This document shows positions 40,381-49,820 of a stretch of DNA of 64,000 bases, piece by piece. The notes under the pieces are model-generated. The model had not been told where the DNA came from. It was given only the letters and a program-made list of their open reading frames with translations, and made no database searches. Source of the stretch: Arthrobacter sulfonylureivorans (lineage in GTDB: Bacteria; Actinomycetota; Actinomycetes; Actinomycetales; Micrococcaceae); the NCBI GenBank assembly GCA_004000035.1, contig RJAE01000002.1:248001-312000 (forward strand). The letters are read 5' to 3'. How positions within the stretch are numbered: the stretch's first letter is position 1; each line of letters starts with the position of its first letter. A program made the translations under genes and the position numbers.

Positions 40381-41516
40381 CACGTCGCGGGTGAGGAATT
40401 CTTCTTCGCGGCCAGGGCCGCACGGCGCCGCGCCCATGCTTCCAGAGTTTTCTTGGCCAAGCGTCTCGTCCGGAGATAGGCGGTTCGGCCCAGCACATAG
40501 GTGCGGCCGCGAAGCGTGGCGATCACTCGCACTTCGTAGACCGGACGACGCCGGGCGCCAAAGTCGGCCTTGTAGGATTCGTCCCCGACGGTGAGGTCGA
40601 AGAACTGTTGCCCGCGGCCGATCGCGTCCTTGGCGAGCTCCTCTACAATCAGCAGGCCAAGCGAGTAGTTGCGCAGCCGTTGCATGTCGTAGCCCACTAA
40701 AAGGAACAGGTCGCGGTCCGGGGCGATCAGGTCGAAGGCTATCGCAACCGGCTCGCCGCCCACCTCGAGCACGGACAGCGTCCCCGGCGCGCCGGTCTTG
40801 ACGCTGTCCCTCACCACGGCGCAGTAGAACTCAAAGCAGTCCGGGTCCTGCACTAGGTCGATCCCCCGGCGTTCCGCAAAGCGGGCGGCACGGAACTCCT
40901 GCATGCGTCGCATGAGGTCCTCGACGGCGGTGACGTCGGTGATCTCGAGCAGGCGCTTCTCGCCCTTGGGCCGCAGGCGTTTGTGCTTGCGGTCGAGGTG
41001 GCGGACGAAACCGGCGTCCAAGGCGCCGCGCCACTCTTCTACTGAGGATGCGAGCGTCATCAGGTGCGTATCGTAGAGATGCCTGGCACTCGTGGCCCCG
41101 GCCAGCAGTGCCGTGAGCGGATCGGGCGAGTCGGCGACGCGCTCGATCCGAAGCAGGTCGAACCGACCCAGGGCCTCGCGGATTCGGCGGGCCATCGAGG
41201 GATCAGCTTCGAGGCCAGCGGTTCCGTCGCTTACTGGCGCCGCGTAGTCGGCCACGCCCAAGTCGGCGTACTCCACGAGACGGATCGGACCCAAGCGACG
41301 GCGGACAAACGGCAGGACGAGGACCAGTTCACCGCCGTCGCGCCGGGCAGTCACGATGACCTTCTCCGCCTCCCGGGCGGGCGCCAGCACGTTGTACAGG
41401 CGGTCCAGCCAGATACCGTGCTGGAACGGCGTGGCATCGGATAGCGCATAAAGGTCGTCATACTCGCTGCTGAGGAAGTCGAAGTCGTCCTCGCGCTGCA
41501 CGGTGAAGCCGGACAT
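40380..41516 (-). CDS. GNAT-fold acyltransferase of the CelD/BcsL type
   Basis: 378 residues from ATG 41516. The pattern matches the GNAT superfamily proteins found in polysaccharide loci (often called cellulose biosynthesis CelD-like or FemAB-related): FQHGIWLDRLY near the start, GELVLVLPFVRRRLG, a basic helix FVRHLDRKHKRLRPKGEKR, FRAARFAERRGIDLV, VGGEPVAIAFDLI and GYDMQRLRNYSLGLLIVEEL. It may add an acyl or aminoacyl group to a sugar. It ends at the shared terminator and is divergent from the beta-helix gene, all within the polysaccharide region. Confidence 0.82.
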   Translation of the reverse strand: MSGFTVQREDDFDFLSSEYDDLYALSDATPFQHGIWLDRLYNVLAPAREAEKVIVTARRDGGELVLVLPFVRRRLGPIRLVEYADLGVADYAAPVSDGTAGLEADPSMARRIREALGRFDLLRIERVADSPDPLTALLAGATSARHLYDTHLMTLASSVEEWRGALDAGFVRHLDRKHKRLRPKGEKRLLEITDVTAVEDLMRRMQEFRAARFAERRGIDLVQDPDCFEFYCAVVRDSVKTGAPGTLSVLEVGGEPVAIAFDLIAPDRDLFLLVGYDMQRLRNYSLGLLIVEELAKDAIGRGQQFFDLTVGDESYKADFGARRRPVYEVRVIATLRGRTYVLGRTAYLRTRRLAKKTLEAWARRRAALAAKKNSSPAT

Positions 41517-41706
41517 AGTCAGCCCTTTCGGTTCGGGCGGACGCGCCCGCCCCAGGGGACCTGCGTACCGCCGTCGATGCGCTCGAGCGGGCCGACCCGT
41601 TGAGGGTCAGCCGGTGCGCGCCAGTCTAGCCGACAGGGTTGCGGCTTGCGGCCAACGGCCATAAAGTTGTGCAACTTCCGCCTCCACCAGAGCGGGGAGA
41701 TCTGCG

Positions 41707-43506
41707 ATGACGGATGGATCCACCTCCCGGCGCCGCCGACCGCCAGTGAAATATCTGGCCGCCGGAGCGGTGACGGCTTTCGGCCTGCTGTGCCTGCCCC
41801 CGACGTTGTCCGCCCCGTCCCCGGCCGGCCGGGAAGACCCGGCATCAGTTTCCGCTGCGTCCGCTGCCACCGCGGCAGCGGCCAAACCTTTGGTGGTGTC
41901 ACCGGAGGGTTCGGACGATGCGGCGGGAACACTCGCGGCGCCGCTGGGCACCGTTGGGGCCGCCGTGGCCAGGGCCGCCTCCGGCCAAACCATCGTGCTG
42001 CGCGCGGGAAACTACAACGAATTCGTGACCATCCCGCCAGGCAAGAGACTCATCCTTCAGTCTTACCCGGGGGAAGAGGTATGGCTGGACGGCAGCGTGC
42101 CGGTGACTGGCTTCGCCCGGCACGGCAGCGTCTATGTGGTCGACGGGTGGACAACCGAGTTCGACGCCAGCCCCACCTACAAGCGCGGCGCCCCCGACGG
42201 GACATCGCAGGGTTGGCAGTTCGTCAGCGACAAACACCCCATGGCAGCGCATCCGGACCAGATCTGGATCAACGGTGTCCCCCAGCGGCAGGTAGGGAGC
42301 CGGTCCGAGGTCGTGGCGGGCACCTTCTACGTGGACTATGCCGGCGACCGCCTTTACCTCGGTTCCAGTCCCCAAGACCGCACCGTCCGAGCCAGTACGC
42401 TAGGTAGGGCGCTGAGCATCCAGGGAGCCGGATCCGAGCTGCGCGGCGTCGGGATCCGCCGGTACGCGACCTCGGTTCCGCAGATGGGGGCGGTGACCGT
42501 GGAGGCTCCGGATGCAGTGCTGGAGGACGTGGTCATTACCGCCAATGCAACCACCGGCCTGTTTGTCGGGGCTGGCGGCGCCTCCCTGCGGAACGTCACC
42601 TTGGTGGACAACGGGATGCTGGGGGCAGCCGCCACCTATGCCGATGGGCTGCAGGTGTCCGGGCTGTTGGCAGCGCGAAACAACACCGAGCATTTCAACA
42701 CCTCCCCGGTGTCGGGTGGGGTCAAGGTGGGCCGCTCCCGCGGTATTGATATCAGCGACTCGGTCTTCCGGAACAATGAGGGGCCGGGCCTGTGGCTGGA
42801 CGAATCGGTCTTTGATGCGGCTATCCACGGGAACGACCTGCTGGACAACTCCGGTCATGGACTGTCCCTTGAACTTTCGGCCAAGACCGACGTCGTCAAC
42901 AACGTGATCGCCGGCAATTCCGGGCACGGGCTGAAGGTCAACAACACCAGCGATGTACGAATCTGGAACAACACCATCAGGGCCGAGGGCCGCGCCATTA
43001 ATATTGTCCAGGACGGCAGGCGTGCCAGCGACCCGGATACGCCCGGACATGATCCGCGGCAGCCTTTCCCGGACCCGGCCATGACCTGGATCAACGGCCC
43101 GGTCGTTATCCGCAACAACATCATCTCCAACCCGGGCTCCACTGCCGACTGCCTGCTCTGCGTCGAGGACTATTCCGGGACCTACAGTGCCAAGGAGCTC
43201 GAGGTCACGGCCCTGGGCGACGTCTACCATCGCGCCTTGCCGGCTTCTCCCGACCCAGCCGTGATCTGGGCGATGGATTCGGGCAAACCCGCTTTATTCG
43301 CCGGCCCGGACGACTTCAGTTCAGCCACCGGCCAGGAACGGCAGCACCTGTACCTCGAAGGCTCTGATCCGTTGCTCTCCGGCTACCGGCCGGGCGACAT
43401 CATCTCGAGCAGGAACTCCACGTTGGCCCAGCCCTTGCCCGGGGAGATCGCGCAGCTGGCCGGTCAACCGGCCGGTACGCGCTCGCTCGGCGCCTTTGCC
43501 AGATAG
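41707..43506 (+). CDS. Secreted right-handed parallel beta-helix protein
   Basis: 599 residues from ATG 41707, preceded by GGGGAG. A basic start and hydrophobic stretch (YLAAGAVTAFGLLCLPPTLSA) form a signal peptide, followed by an Ala/Ser-rich linker. Residues about 60-500 contain repeated coils with Asn ladders (VITANATTGLFVG, VFRNNEGPGLWLDES, DLLDNSGHGLSLELSAKTDVVNNVIAGNSGHGLKVNNTSDVRIWNNTIR), typical of pectate-lyase-like beta-helices that bind or cut polysaccharide. No catalytic residues can be assigned with confidence. Its place between polysaccharide genes suggests a role in handling the exported polymer. Confidence 0.88.
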   Translation: MTDGSTSRRRRPPVKYLAAGAVTAFGLLCLPPTLSAPSPAGREDPASVSAASAATAAAAKPLVVSPEGSDDAAGTLAAPLGTVGAAVARAASGQTIVLRAGNYNEFVTIPPGKRLILQSYPGEEVWLDGSVPVTGFARHGSVYVVDGWTTEFDASPTYKRGAPDGTSQGWQFVSDKHPMAAHPDQIWINGVPQRQVGSRSEVVAGTFYVDYAGDRLYLGSSPQDRTVRASTLGRALSIQGAGSELRGVGIRRYATSVPQMGAVTVEAPDAVLEDVVITANATTGLFVGAGGASLRNVTLVDNGMLGAAATYADGLQVSGLLAARNNTEHFNTSPVSGGVKVGRSRGIDISDSVFRNNEGPGLWLDESVFDAAIHGNDLLDNSGHGLSLELSAKTDVVNNVIAGNSGHGLKVNNTSDVRIWNNTIRAEGRAINIVQDGRRASDPDTPGHDPRQPFPDPAMTWINGPVVIRNNIISNPGSTADCLLCVEDYSGTYSAKELEVTALGDVYHRALPASPDPAVIWAMDSGKPALFAGPDDFSSATGQERQHLYLEGSDPLLSGYRPGDIISSRNSTLAQPLPGEIAQLAGQPAGTRSLGAFAR

Positions 43507-43583
43507 CTCCGCTCCCCCGGTAGTCGGTCCGGCGCGGCCTCTGGATCGGACTGTTGACCGGCGCATCCTGGGGTGTGCAGCAA

Positions 43584-43616
43584 GCGGGGCGAGACCTTTC
43601 GGTCCCGCCCCGCTTT
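43584..43616. terminator. Terminator hairpin between convergent genes
   Basis: A 13-bp stem with one mismatch (43584-43596 with 43601-43613) and a TTTC loop is followed by TTT. It separates the beta-helix gene from the first propeller gene. Confidence 0.8.
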
Positions 43617-43634
43617 GCACTGCCGCCGGTGGTG

Positions 43635-46600
43635 TCAGTTGCCCGCTGTCACCGTTAGGTCATCGAACGAAGCGAGAACCGGCGTGTTGGTGGCGGAGCC
43701 GGAGGCGTAGACGCCCAGCCCGACAGCGCCTGGAACCTGCAGTTCCGCCGTCGAGTCCGTGGCGGACACCTGCCAGTCCGCAGGCTCCTCCGTCCCGGCA
43801 GGCCACAGCTTGGCCCGGACGGTGGTCGGTGAGGTTCCCGTGACCTGCAGACGCAGCTGCAATTGCTGTCCGGCTTGGTAGGTCACTCCGGCAACGGTGG
43901 CCTGCCGCAGTATGGTCTCCGTGGAGCCGACCGCCCGCAGGGCCTGCAGTGTCACCGCTCCGTTGGAGGCCACCCTGACTGTGGCCATGTACTGCCCGAT
44001 GGTGCCGACCTGCCGCCCGACGACATCTACATAGATGCCGCCGCCGGTGGCGGGCTTATCCAGCGAGAACCTCACGCTGGTGTCCGTGCTGGCCGCGGAG
44101 ACCGCGTTCAGGGACGTGCCCGGACCGTGCCCCGGGGTATTCATCCGGATCCGCCCGACCCCGTCCGCGACGGTGAAGTGCGTGGACGTTCCCCGCAGGC
44201 TCCAGGCCCCGCCGGTGTCAGCATTCCCCCAGCCGGACGCCAAGGTCCGTCCGAAGGCGTCGGCCGCGATGTTTGCCGCCGGCGGCGGGCCGGCATCGAC
44301 CGTAACTTCTTGGCTGGTGCTCCGCGACTCGCCGTCGTCGTCAGTCACGGTGAGTTTCACCGAGTAGGCGCCGGCCGTCGCGTACGTGTGCGACGCCGTC
44401 GCTCCACTGCCCGTTGCACCGTCGCCGAACTCCCACGCGTAAGTGGCGATGGTGCCGTCGGGATCCGAGGATCCGGACCCGTCCACTGCCACGCCAAGGC
44501 CGTTAGTCGTGGCGGTAAAGGATGCCGTCGGGGCCGCGTTGTCCGGCGTACCAGTGCTGCCGGCTGTGTAATGGTTCTGGACCTGGCCGGCGCTGAGCAC
44601 AGCCGGGTAGATGGCCACCTCGTCGAGGTCGCCGGCAAAATACGCGCTGGTGGGCCGCGGGGTCCACCGGCTCAGGCTGTCCCCGCCGATCCGCCAATAG
44701 CCCATGACATCCTGGCCCTTGGTCACGTCCGCCCGCTGGGCCACCACCTGTCCGTCGACGAACAACTGCATGCCGTTCGCACCGAGCGTTGTCACCGCAT
44801 GGTGCCATTGGCCGTCGTTGTATCTGCCCGTGCTATTGACCGTCTGCCGCGCACCGTTTTGCATGACGCCGAAGTACAGCTGTCCGGTGTTGGCCATGTA
44901 CAAGTGGCGGTCCATCAGGTCCGAGTTGACGGTGGTCGAGTTGGCGTAGCCAATCAGCTTCCCGCCGCGGGTGGTGGTGGTGCGGAACCACACTTCGGTG
45001 CTGAAGGTGTCCGCTGGCTGCACGCGGGAGGTCGTTGAGGCAAATCCAGTTGATGCACCCGTGAAGGTGCCCGCAGTATCCCCATCGCCGGCCACGGCTC
45101 CAGAGGCGCCCAGGGCTATGCCGGCGTTCAGCCGGAGATCGTCTTTGCCGACCTGGTCGATACCGACAGCGCCTGCTGTTTCACCGAGCCGCCAGTAGTT
45201 GGCCGGCTGGTCTGCCTTAATCGTAGCGGCGTAGGCGCTGGCGGCCGGGTCTTCCGCCGCTGTGGTGACCGTGACCGTGTTGCCGCGAACCTCTACTCCG
45301 GTGGGATCCGTGGCGAAGATACGGTAGGAGTACTGCCGTCCCGGGACCAGCCCGGTGTCGAGGAAGGCCAGGCCCGGCCGGTCCCAGAACGTCGTTGCGG
45401 CGCTGGTCGTATAGACCGGATTGGCAATGTTGCCGTCACGGATCACCTTGTAGGTCAGTTTCTTGTTGTCCATGTCCCAGTTGGCCTGCCAGCGCACCCG
45501 GACAGTCCCCTTCTTCGGCGAGCTAAGCGTAGGGGTGAAATTGGCCCCGCTGACTTCCGGTCCCCGCTGGTTGGGCGCATCCTGGCGCACCGTATAGCGC
45601 ACCAGTCCCTGCTGTGCCACACCGTTCACCCTGGTGAACTCGCCGCCCATCACCACATACTTGTCGGTGCCGGTGACCGACCATGGTCCCTGAAACTGGC
45701 CGGTGAACGTACCGGAGTTCATATCCGGGAACCAATTCTGCAACTCGGGCCGCGGCAGGCCCTCGAAGTTGGTGTAGTCGTACAGTTCCCGCTTGATGGT
45801 GCCGCCCACAGCCTTGCTGAACGACATACCGCGGCGCCATTCCCAATCGATTTCCTGCGGAAATCCGCCGACATTGGCACAGTTGTGCGGATGCCCGGCC
45901 AGGTAGATCAGGTCGCGCTGGCCCGCAAAGACCGAGTAGGTGTCACCGTGGCAGTCGTTGACCCATTCTGTTCCCAGATCCGACCATCTGATCGAGACCA
46001 CGCCCTCCAGTGTGCTGATCCGGCCGAAGGTGTAGCCGCTGGCATAGAAGTGGGTTCCGTCCGAGGTCAGGCTGGTGATCGAGCCGTTGTCGCTGCCGTT
46101 GCGGATGTATGCGCTGGCTGGCAGCGGGAACTGCGTTCCGGTCGCCGTATCCAGTACGCCGAGCCCGTAGCCTGGCCGGTCCGAGCCGTTCAAGCTGGTG
46201 AAGGCGCCGCCGACGGCGATCTTGGTGGCGTCCGGCGACAGCGCCAGTCCGTTGACCTGGCCGCCCGCCGCCTGCGGCGCCCAGTTCAGCAGTGCGGCGT
46301 CCGAAGCCCGCACGGCCGCCAGCTTCCCGCGCGCCACGCTACCCACGAAGTTGAAATCGCCACCGAAATAGACTGTGTTGCTCGTGGCGACAATACCGTG
46401 AACTGACGAGGACGCCTGCGGCTGGAAGCCTTGGATCAACGCACCCGTCGACGGGTTCAGCGCCACGATGCGCGAGACCGCTGTGGTTCCGTTGAACTGC
46501 GTGAAATCCCCGCCCACGTACAGTCGCGAACCATCCGGTGAGGCCGCCAGCGTGAGCACCTGGGCATTGAAGCGCGGGGCGAAGGAACCGATCAGCGCGC

Positions 46601-46913
46601 CGGTGGTGAGGTTGTAAGCCATGATGTTCGACCTGGCCACCTCGTTGGTTCCGGCCGCAGAGCCGGCCGGCCGGGCGGAAGTGAACTTTCCGCCGACATA
46701 CACGGTGTTGCCGATAATCACCTGCGACCAGACGACTCCGTTGATCTGTGCCGTCGGCAGCCGGTCGGCAGTGACGGTGGCCGGAGTCAGCGGATCCGCT
46801 GGGTTCTCCGGCAGTGAGTCCGCGGTCGCGGACGGGACACCCACGATGGCTATGGAGGCTGCCAATGCGGCTGAGGATAGGAAGACGGCGCTCCTGCGCC
46901 AGCGTGTATGCAT
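43635..46913 (-). CDS. Secreted beta-propeller/LamG/PKD surface protein (copy 2)
   Basis: 1092 residues from ATG 46913. A Sec signal peptide ends near ATA-DSL. Residues about 45-430 are repeated propeller blades (NTVYVGGKFTSARPAG, RLYVGGDFTQFNGT, KIAVGGAFTSLNG). Then come an FN3-like domain (about 440-560), a LamG domain (about 565-790; EVWFRTTTTRGGKLIGY, DGQWHHAVTTL), one PKD domain (about 805-880; YAWEFGDGATG), and a C-terminal jelly-roll (AFGRTLASGWGNADTGGAW). No LPXTG or TM anchor is seen. The protein shares the QINGVVWS and GVAQQGL segments and domain order with the protein at 53351-58318. It is last in an operon with an anchored beta-sandwich protein immediately upstream. Function is unknown; binding of surface glycans is inferred. 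Confidence 0.9.
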   Translation of the reverse strand: MHTRWRRSAVFLSSAALAASIAIVGVPSATADSLPENPADPLTPATVTADRLPTAQINGVVWSQVIIGNTVYVGGKFTSARPAGSAAGTNEVARSNIMAYNLTTGALIGSFAPRFNAQVLTLAASPDGSRLYVGGDFTQFNGTTAVSRIVALNPSTGALIQGFQPQASSSVHGIVATSNTVYFGGDFNFVGSVARGKLAAVRASDAALLNWAPQAAGGQVNGLALSPDATKIAVGGAFTSLNGSDRPGYGLGVLDTATGTQFPLPASAYIRNGSDNGSITSLTSDGTHFYASGYTFGRISTLEGVVSIRWSDLGTEWVNDCHGDTYSVFAGQRDLIYLAGHPHNCANVGGFPQEIDWEWRRGMSFSKAVGGTIKRELYDYTNFEGLPRPELQNWFPDMNSGTFTGQFQGPWSVTGTDKYVVMGGEFTRVNGVAQQGLVRYTVRQDAPNQRGPEVSGANFTPTLSSPKKGTVRVRWQANWDMDNKKLTYKVIRDGNIANPVYTTSAATTFWDRPGLAFLDTGLVPGRQYSYRIFATDPTGVEVRGNTVTVTTAAEDPAASAYAATIKADQPANYWRLGETAGAVGIDQVGKDDLRLNAGIALGASGAVAGDGDTAGTFTGASTGFASTTSRVQPADTFSTEVWFRTTTTRGGKLIGYANSTTVNSDLMDRHLYMANTGQLYFGVMQNGARQTVNSTGRYNDGQWHHAVTTLGANGMQLFVDGQVVAQRADVTKGQDVMGYWRIGGDSLSRWTPRPTSAYFAGDLDEVAIYPAVLSAGQVQNHYTAGSTGTPDNAAPTASFTATTNGLGVAVDGSGSSDPDGTIATYAWEFGDGATGSGATASHTYATAGAYSVKLTVTDDDGESRSTSQEVTVDAGPPPAANIAADAFGRTLASGWGNADTGGAWSLRGTSTHFTVADGVGRIRMNTPGHGPGTSLNAVSAASTDTSVRFSLDKPATGGGIYVDVVGRQVGTIGQYMATVRVASNGAVTLQALRAVGSTETILRQATVAGVTYQAGQQLQLRLQVTGTSPTTVRAKLWPAGTEEPADWQVSATDSTAELQVPGAVGLGVYASGSATNTPVLASFDDLTVTAGN

Positions 46914-46915
46914 AG

Positions 46916-47758
46916 CTATCCTGCCTTTCTTGGAGCTGCGCCTTCGAACGCAACCACAGACTCGGACGCAGCGTAGTTCAGGTAAATGCGTACCTGACCC
47001 CGCTGGTCCTCGGGTACTAGGAAAACAAAGGTGCCGGAGGCGCTCTTGCCCGCCGCGACTTCCAGCGGGAAGAGCTTGGTGCCGGAACCGTCAAGCCGGA
47101 TGGCGGGGAGCTTTTGCGCGCCTGCCTCCACGGTGATCTCGGCGGTATCCAGTTTCAGTTCTTTAGCCGATGTGTTCCGTACTTCCACCACAAAGCGGAT
47201 GGCCGGCCCGGCGATCTGCCCAATGCCTTCCGCCTTGGCTTCGATGGCCTCTAGCTTGGAAATCGTGGCGACGCCGCCTGCGACGTCGGCGGTCTCCTGT
47301 AGCTGGACCGCCCTGGCGACGGGCTTGGGCGTGGCCGCCCGTTCGGCGTCCTTGGCCACGGCCAGCGAACCGGCGGGTTCCTTGGCCGCTGTATCAGGCC
47401 CGGATTCCTTTGCCGTCTTACTCGGCTTTGTCCCGGCCTTGTCGGACTTCGTCTCGTCCGGCTTCTTCCCGGACGCGGACCTGTCCGCGTTGTCGTCGGA
47501 AGCACCCCTTGTCGCGCCGGCCTGGCCAGAATTGTCGGGGGCCGCGCCTCGGTCTGCCGCCGCGGAAGCCACCGCGCCAACCGAACGCGGCGCCGCCGTC
47601 GTACTTTGGCCGGCCCAGCCGGACCAAACCGCGGCAACGGCAACCACTACCGCGGCAGCTACCAGGGGCGCAACGATCCAGCGCCCTCTGCTCCGTCCAC
47701 GTGCCGTGCTGGCGGTTTCGGACGGGCCCGCCTCGGTTTCATCGCTGCCATTAAGCAT
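46916..47758 (-). CDS. Membrane-anchored beta-sandwich protein (partner copy 2)
   Basis: 280 residues from ATG 47758, overlapping the previous stop by eight bases. A short cytoplasmic region ends in RGRSRGRW, followed by one TM helix (about residues 28-50), a disordered Ala/Lys/Asp/Ser-rich stretch of about 100 residues, and a C-terminal beta-sandwich from about 150. That domain has E-G-x-G-x-I-A-G, VVEVRNTS, LPAIRL, VAAGKSASGTFVFLVPE, and matches the lipoprotein at 59585-60238. It resembles DUF4352-type immunoglobulin-like domains. It ends two bases before the propeller protein gene, so the two are surely co-expressed. Its function is unknown. Confidence 0.82.
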   Translation of the reverse strand: MLNGSDETEAGPSETASTARGRSRGRWIVAPLVAAAVVVAVAAVWSGWAGQSTTAAPRSVGAVASAAADRGAAPDNSGQAGATRGASDDNADRSASGKKPDETKSDKAGTKPSKTAKESGPDTAAKEPAGSLAVAKDAERAATPKPVARAVQLQETADVAGGVATISKLEAIEAKAEGIGQIAGPAIRFVVEVRNTSAKELKLDTAEITVEAGAQKLPAIRLDGSGTKLFPLEVAAGKSASGTFVFLVPEDQRGQVRIYLNYAASESVVAFEGAAPRKAG

Positions 47759-48560
47759 TCCGTCCACCGCCGTCGGCAGGACGGACCGCCGGATCGAGCC
47801 GGCCCAGTTCCCGGAACCACTTCGCGCAGGCAAGCATCAGGTAGGCCAGGTTCGCCGCGAAGAACAGGGTGTACAGTCCCATGAATAGCGCAGGTGCGCC
47901 CACGAAGAGGAACACGAAGCAGAAGATCCCGTAGTCCGTCGGCAACAGGGCAAGCGATTTCAGTCTGGACCCGCTCCGCGGCGTGGCAGCGGTGCCGGCT
48001 TTCAGGAAATGAGTCTTCCGGAGCTGTTCGGTGAGGATCATCGTGAAGAAGCCCACCCCGTCCACCAGGCAGTAGCCGATCGGGATGAGCAGCCAGACCG
48101 GGTCCTCTAATCCGAACGTGCGGTAGGCACACACCAGGACCGCAAGATGCAGGCTTGAGTTCTTCAGGCTGTCCAGCACATGGTCCAGCCACTCGCCGCT
48201 GAGCGAACCTCCTCCGCGCAACCGCGCCACTTGGCCGTCCGCGGAGTCAAAGGCATAGCCAACGGCCAGGCCACCCCACACCACGAGTCCGACCCAAACC
48301 TCGGGCCCCGCCGGGCCTTCCGCCGGCGTGAATGCCAGAAAGACGATGGCGGACAAGGTGAACAGCGCGCTGATCGCGCTGACCATGTTTGGCGTCAGAC
48401 CGGCCCGGTAGGCTGCAGCAGCGAGCAACCTGCCGGCACGCCGGTTGACTAGAACGGAATACGCCGGGGCCCCGGGAGCCACCGTCTTCTGCGCCTTGGC
48501 CAGGATCCTGACTGTCTGAAGATAGCCCGGCCGATCCCGCCCGAGCAGCTGGCCTGTCAT
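47751..48560 (-). CDS. CDP-alcohol phosphatidyltransferase family membrane enzyme
   Basis: 269 residues from ATG 48560. The signature D-x2-DG-x2-AR-x8-G-x3-D-x3-D is complete (DSADGQVARL followed by GEWLDHVLD), with several TM helices around it. These enzymes move a phosphatidyl or other phospho-group from a CDP-linked donor to an alcohol at the membrane. Its start overlaps the DUF1972 glycosyltransferase stop (ATGA), and a cytidylyltransferase gene lies upstream in the same run, so the pair may make and use a CDP-linked donor. The product is unknown. It could modify the polymer, its lipid anchor or a glycolipid. Confidence 0.93.
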   Translation of the reverse strand: MTGQLLGRDRPGYLQTVRILAKAQKTVAPGAPAYSVLVNRRAGRLLAAAAYRAGLTPNMVSAISALFTLSAIVFLAFTPAEGPAGPEVWVGLVVWGGLAVGYAFDSADGQVARLRGGGSLSGEWLDHVLDSLKNSSLHLAVLVCAYRTFGLEDPVWLLIPIGYCLVDGVGFFTMILTEQLRKTHFLKAGTAATPRSGSRLKSLALLPTDYGIFCFVFLFVGAPALFMGLYTLFFAANLAYLMLACAKWFRELGRLDPAVRPADGGGRNA

Positions 48561-49747
48561 GCCACACCTGCCGGAGTCCGGTCCGCTGCGGTTGGACGTC
48601 GGCGGCCGCCGGACTGCCGCGCCCTGCCTGTGTGCAGATCATGGCAGAGCTGTTCATAGCCGTCGGTGACCACATCCCAGTCGTAGTTGACGGCGCGCTG
48701 CTGTCCCAGCAGGCCCCGGGTCTTGGTGGCCTCCGGCTGCGCTTCTGCGGCCACAGCCAGCGCGGCTGCCGCCGCGGCAGTGGAAAAGTAGCTGCCAGCC
48801 TCGGCCAGGACCTCGCGGTTGAAGTTCACATCGAAGGCGTTGGTGGGTGCCGCCGCGCCGATGGCCCGTAGCAGCGAGGGATTGGTGCCGCCGACCGAGT
48901 GCCCATGCCAGTAGATCAGCGCGTTGGCATAGAGCTGGTCCAGCAGTTCCTGGTCCCACACACCGCCGAGGAACCTGACCCGCTCGTCCGCCCGGTCCCT
49001 GACGCGGCGGGTGTACTCATCGCCGTAGGGACTGCCGCCGACTACGACCAGCGGCAACTGCGCTTCGCTGGCCGTGTAGCCTTCCACGATCAGGTGGACA
49101 TGGTTCTCCGGCTCGAAGCGGGCCACCACGAGGTGGTACCGGCCCGCTTCCAGCCCGAGTTCGGCCAGCCGCTCCTGCTGTCCCGAGCCGATAATGGGTG
49201 CGCCGTAGGTGATCAGCCGGGAGGCCGCACCGAATTGCTCCGTGTAGTAGTCCTGGATGCCGGCGGCGTCCGCGATCAGGGCGTCGGACCAGCGCACTGC
49301 CATGGATTCAGCCAGCCGATAGTACTTCCTTCCGACCGGCCCCCACTTGCCCCGCTTCCACTCCAGCCCGTCCACGTGCGTGGCTACCGGGATCCGCGCG
49401 GCGCGCAGTAGCGGCAGCCACGGGGCGTTCGCCGCGTTGAACACGACTGCCGCGTCCACGCGGTGCGCCGCGAGGTGAACGGCCGACAGCCCGGAATGAC
49501 TCAGCGTCTCCAGGCTGCGGCGGCGCAGCGCCGGCAGGTGTACGAGCCGCATGCCGGCGTACTCACGTTGTGTGGCGTCGGCACCTGTGGTGGTCCGACA
49601 GTAGACCACCACCTCGTGGCCTCGGGCGGCTAGCCGCCGGCCCACCTCGTCCACGCAGGTCTCGAAACCACCGTAACGCGCAGGTACTCCCCGCGTTCCC
49701 AATAGGGCAATGCGCAGCGGCCGTCGTGCTTCCCTCGATGTTGACAT
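48557..49747 (-). CDS. DUF1972/GT4 glycosyltransferase
   Basis: 396 residues from ATG 49747, preceded by GGGGAT. The N-terminal DUF1972 signature LLGTRGVPARYGGFETCVDE is clear, followed by THVDGLEWKRGKWGPVGRKYYRLAE, and the C-terminal donor half with VVARFEPENHVHLIVEGY and GHSVGGTNPSLLRAI. Related enzymes include rhamnosyltransferases of streptococcal and lactococcal polysaccharides, which fits the nearby dTDP-rhamnose genes. Rhamnosyl specificity is inferred. The tail is rich in Arg and Ala. Its stop overlaps the CDP-alcohol transferase gene by four bases. Confidence 0.92.
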   Translation of the reverse strand: MSTSREARRPLRIALLGTRGVPARYGGFETCVDEVGRRLAARGHEVVVYCRTTTGADATQREYAGMRLVHLPALRRRSLETLSHSGLSAVHLAAHRVDAAVVFNAANAPWLPLLRAARIPVATHVDGLEWKRGKWGPVGRKYYRLAESMAVRWSDALIADAAGIQDYYTEQFGAASRLITYGAPIIGSGQQERLAELGLEAGRYHLVVARFEPENHVHLIVEGYTASEAQLPLVVVGGSPYGDEYTRRVRDRADERVRFLGGVWDQELLDQLYANALIYWHGHSVGGTNPSLLRAIGAAAPTNAFDVNFNREVLAEAGSYFSTAAAAAALAVAAEAQPEATKTRGLLGQQRAVNYDWDVVTDGYEQLCHDLHTGRARQSGGRRRPTAADRTPAGVA

Positions 49748-49820
49748 ATCCCCATCCCCAGCATGGTTGTGTCTTAGTTAGCTGTGCTGTTGCTTCGCGG
49801 CGGCTCAGCCGGCCAGCGGG

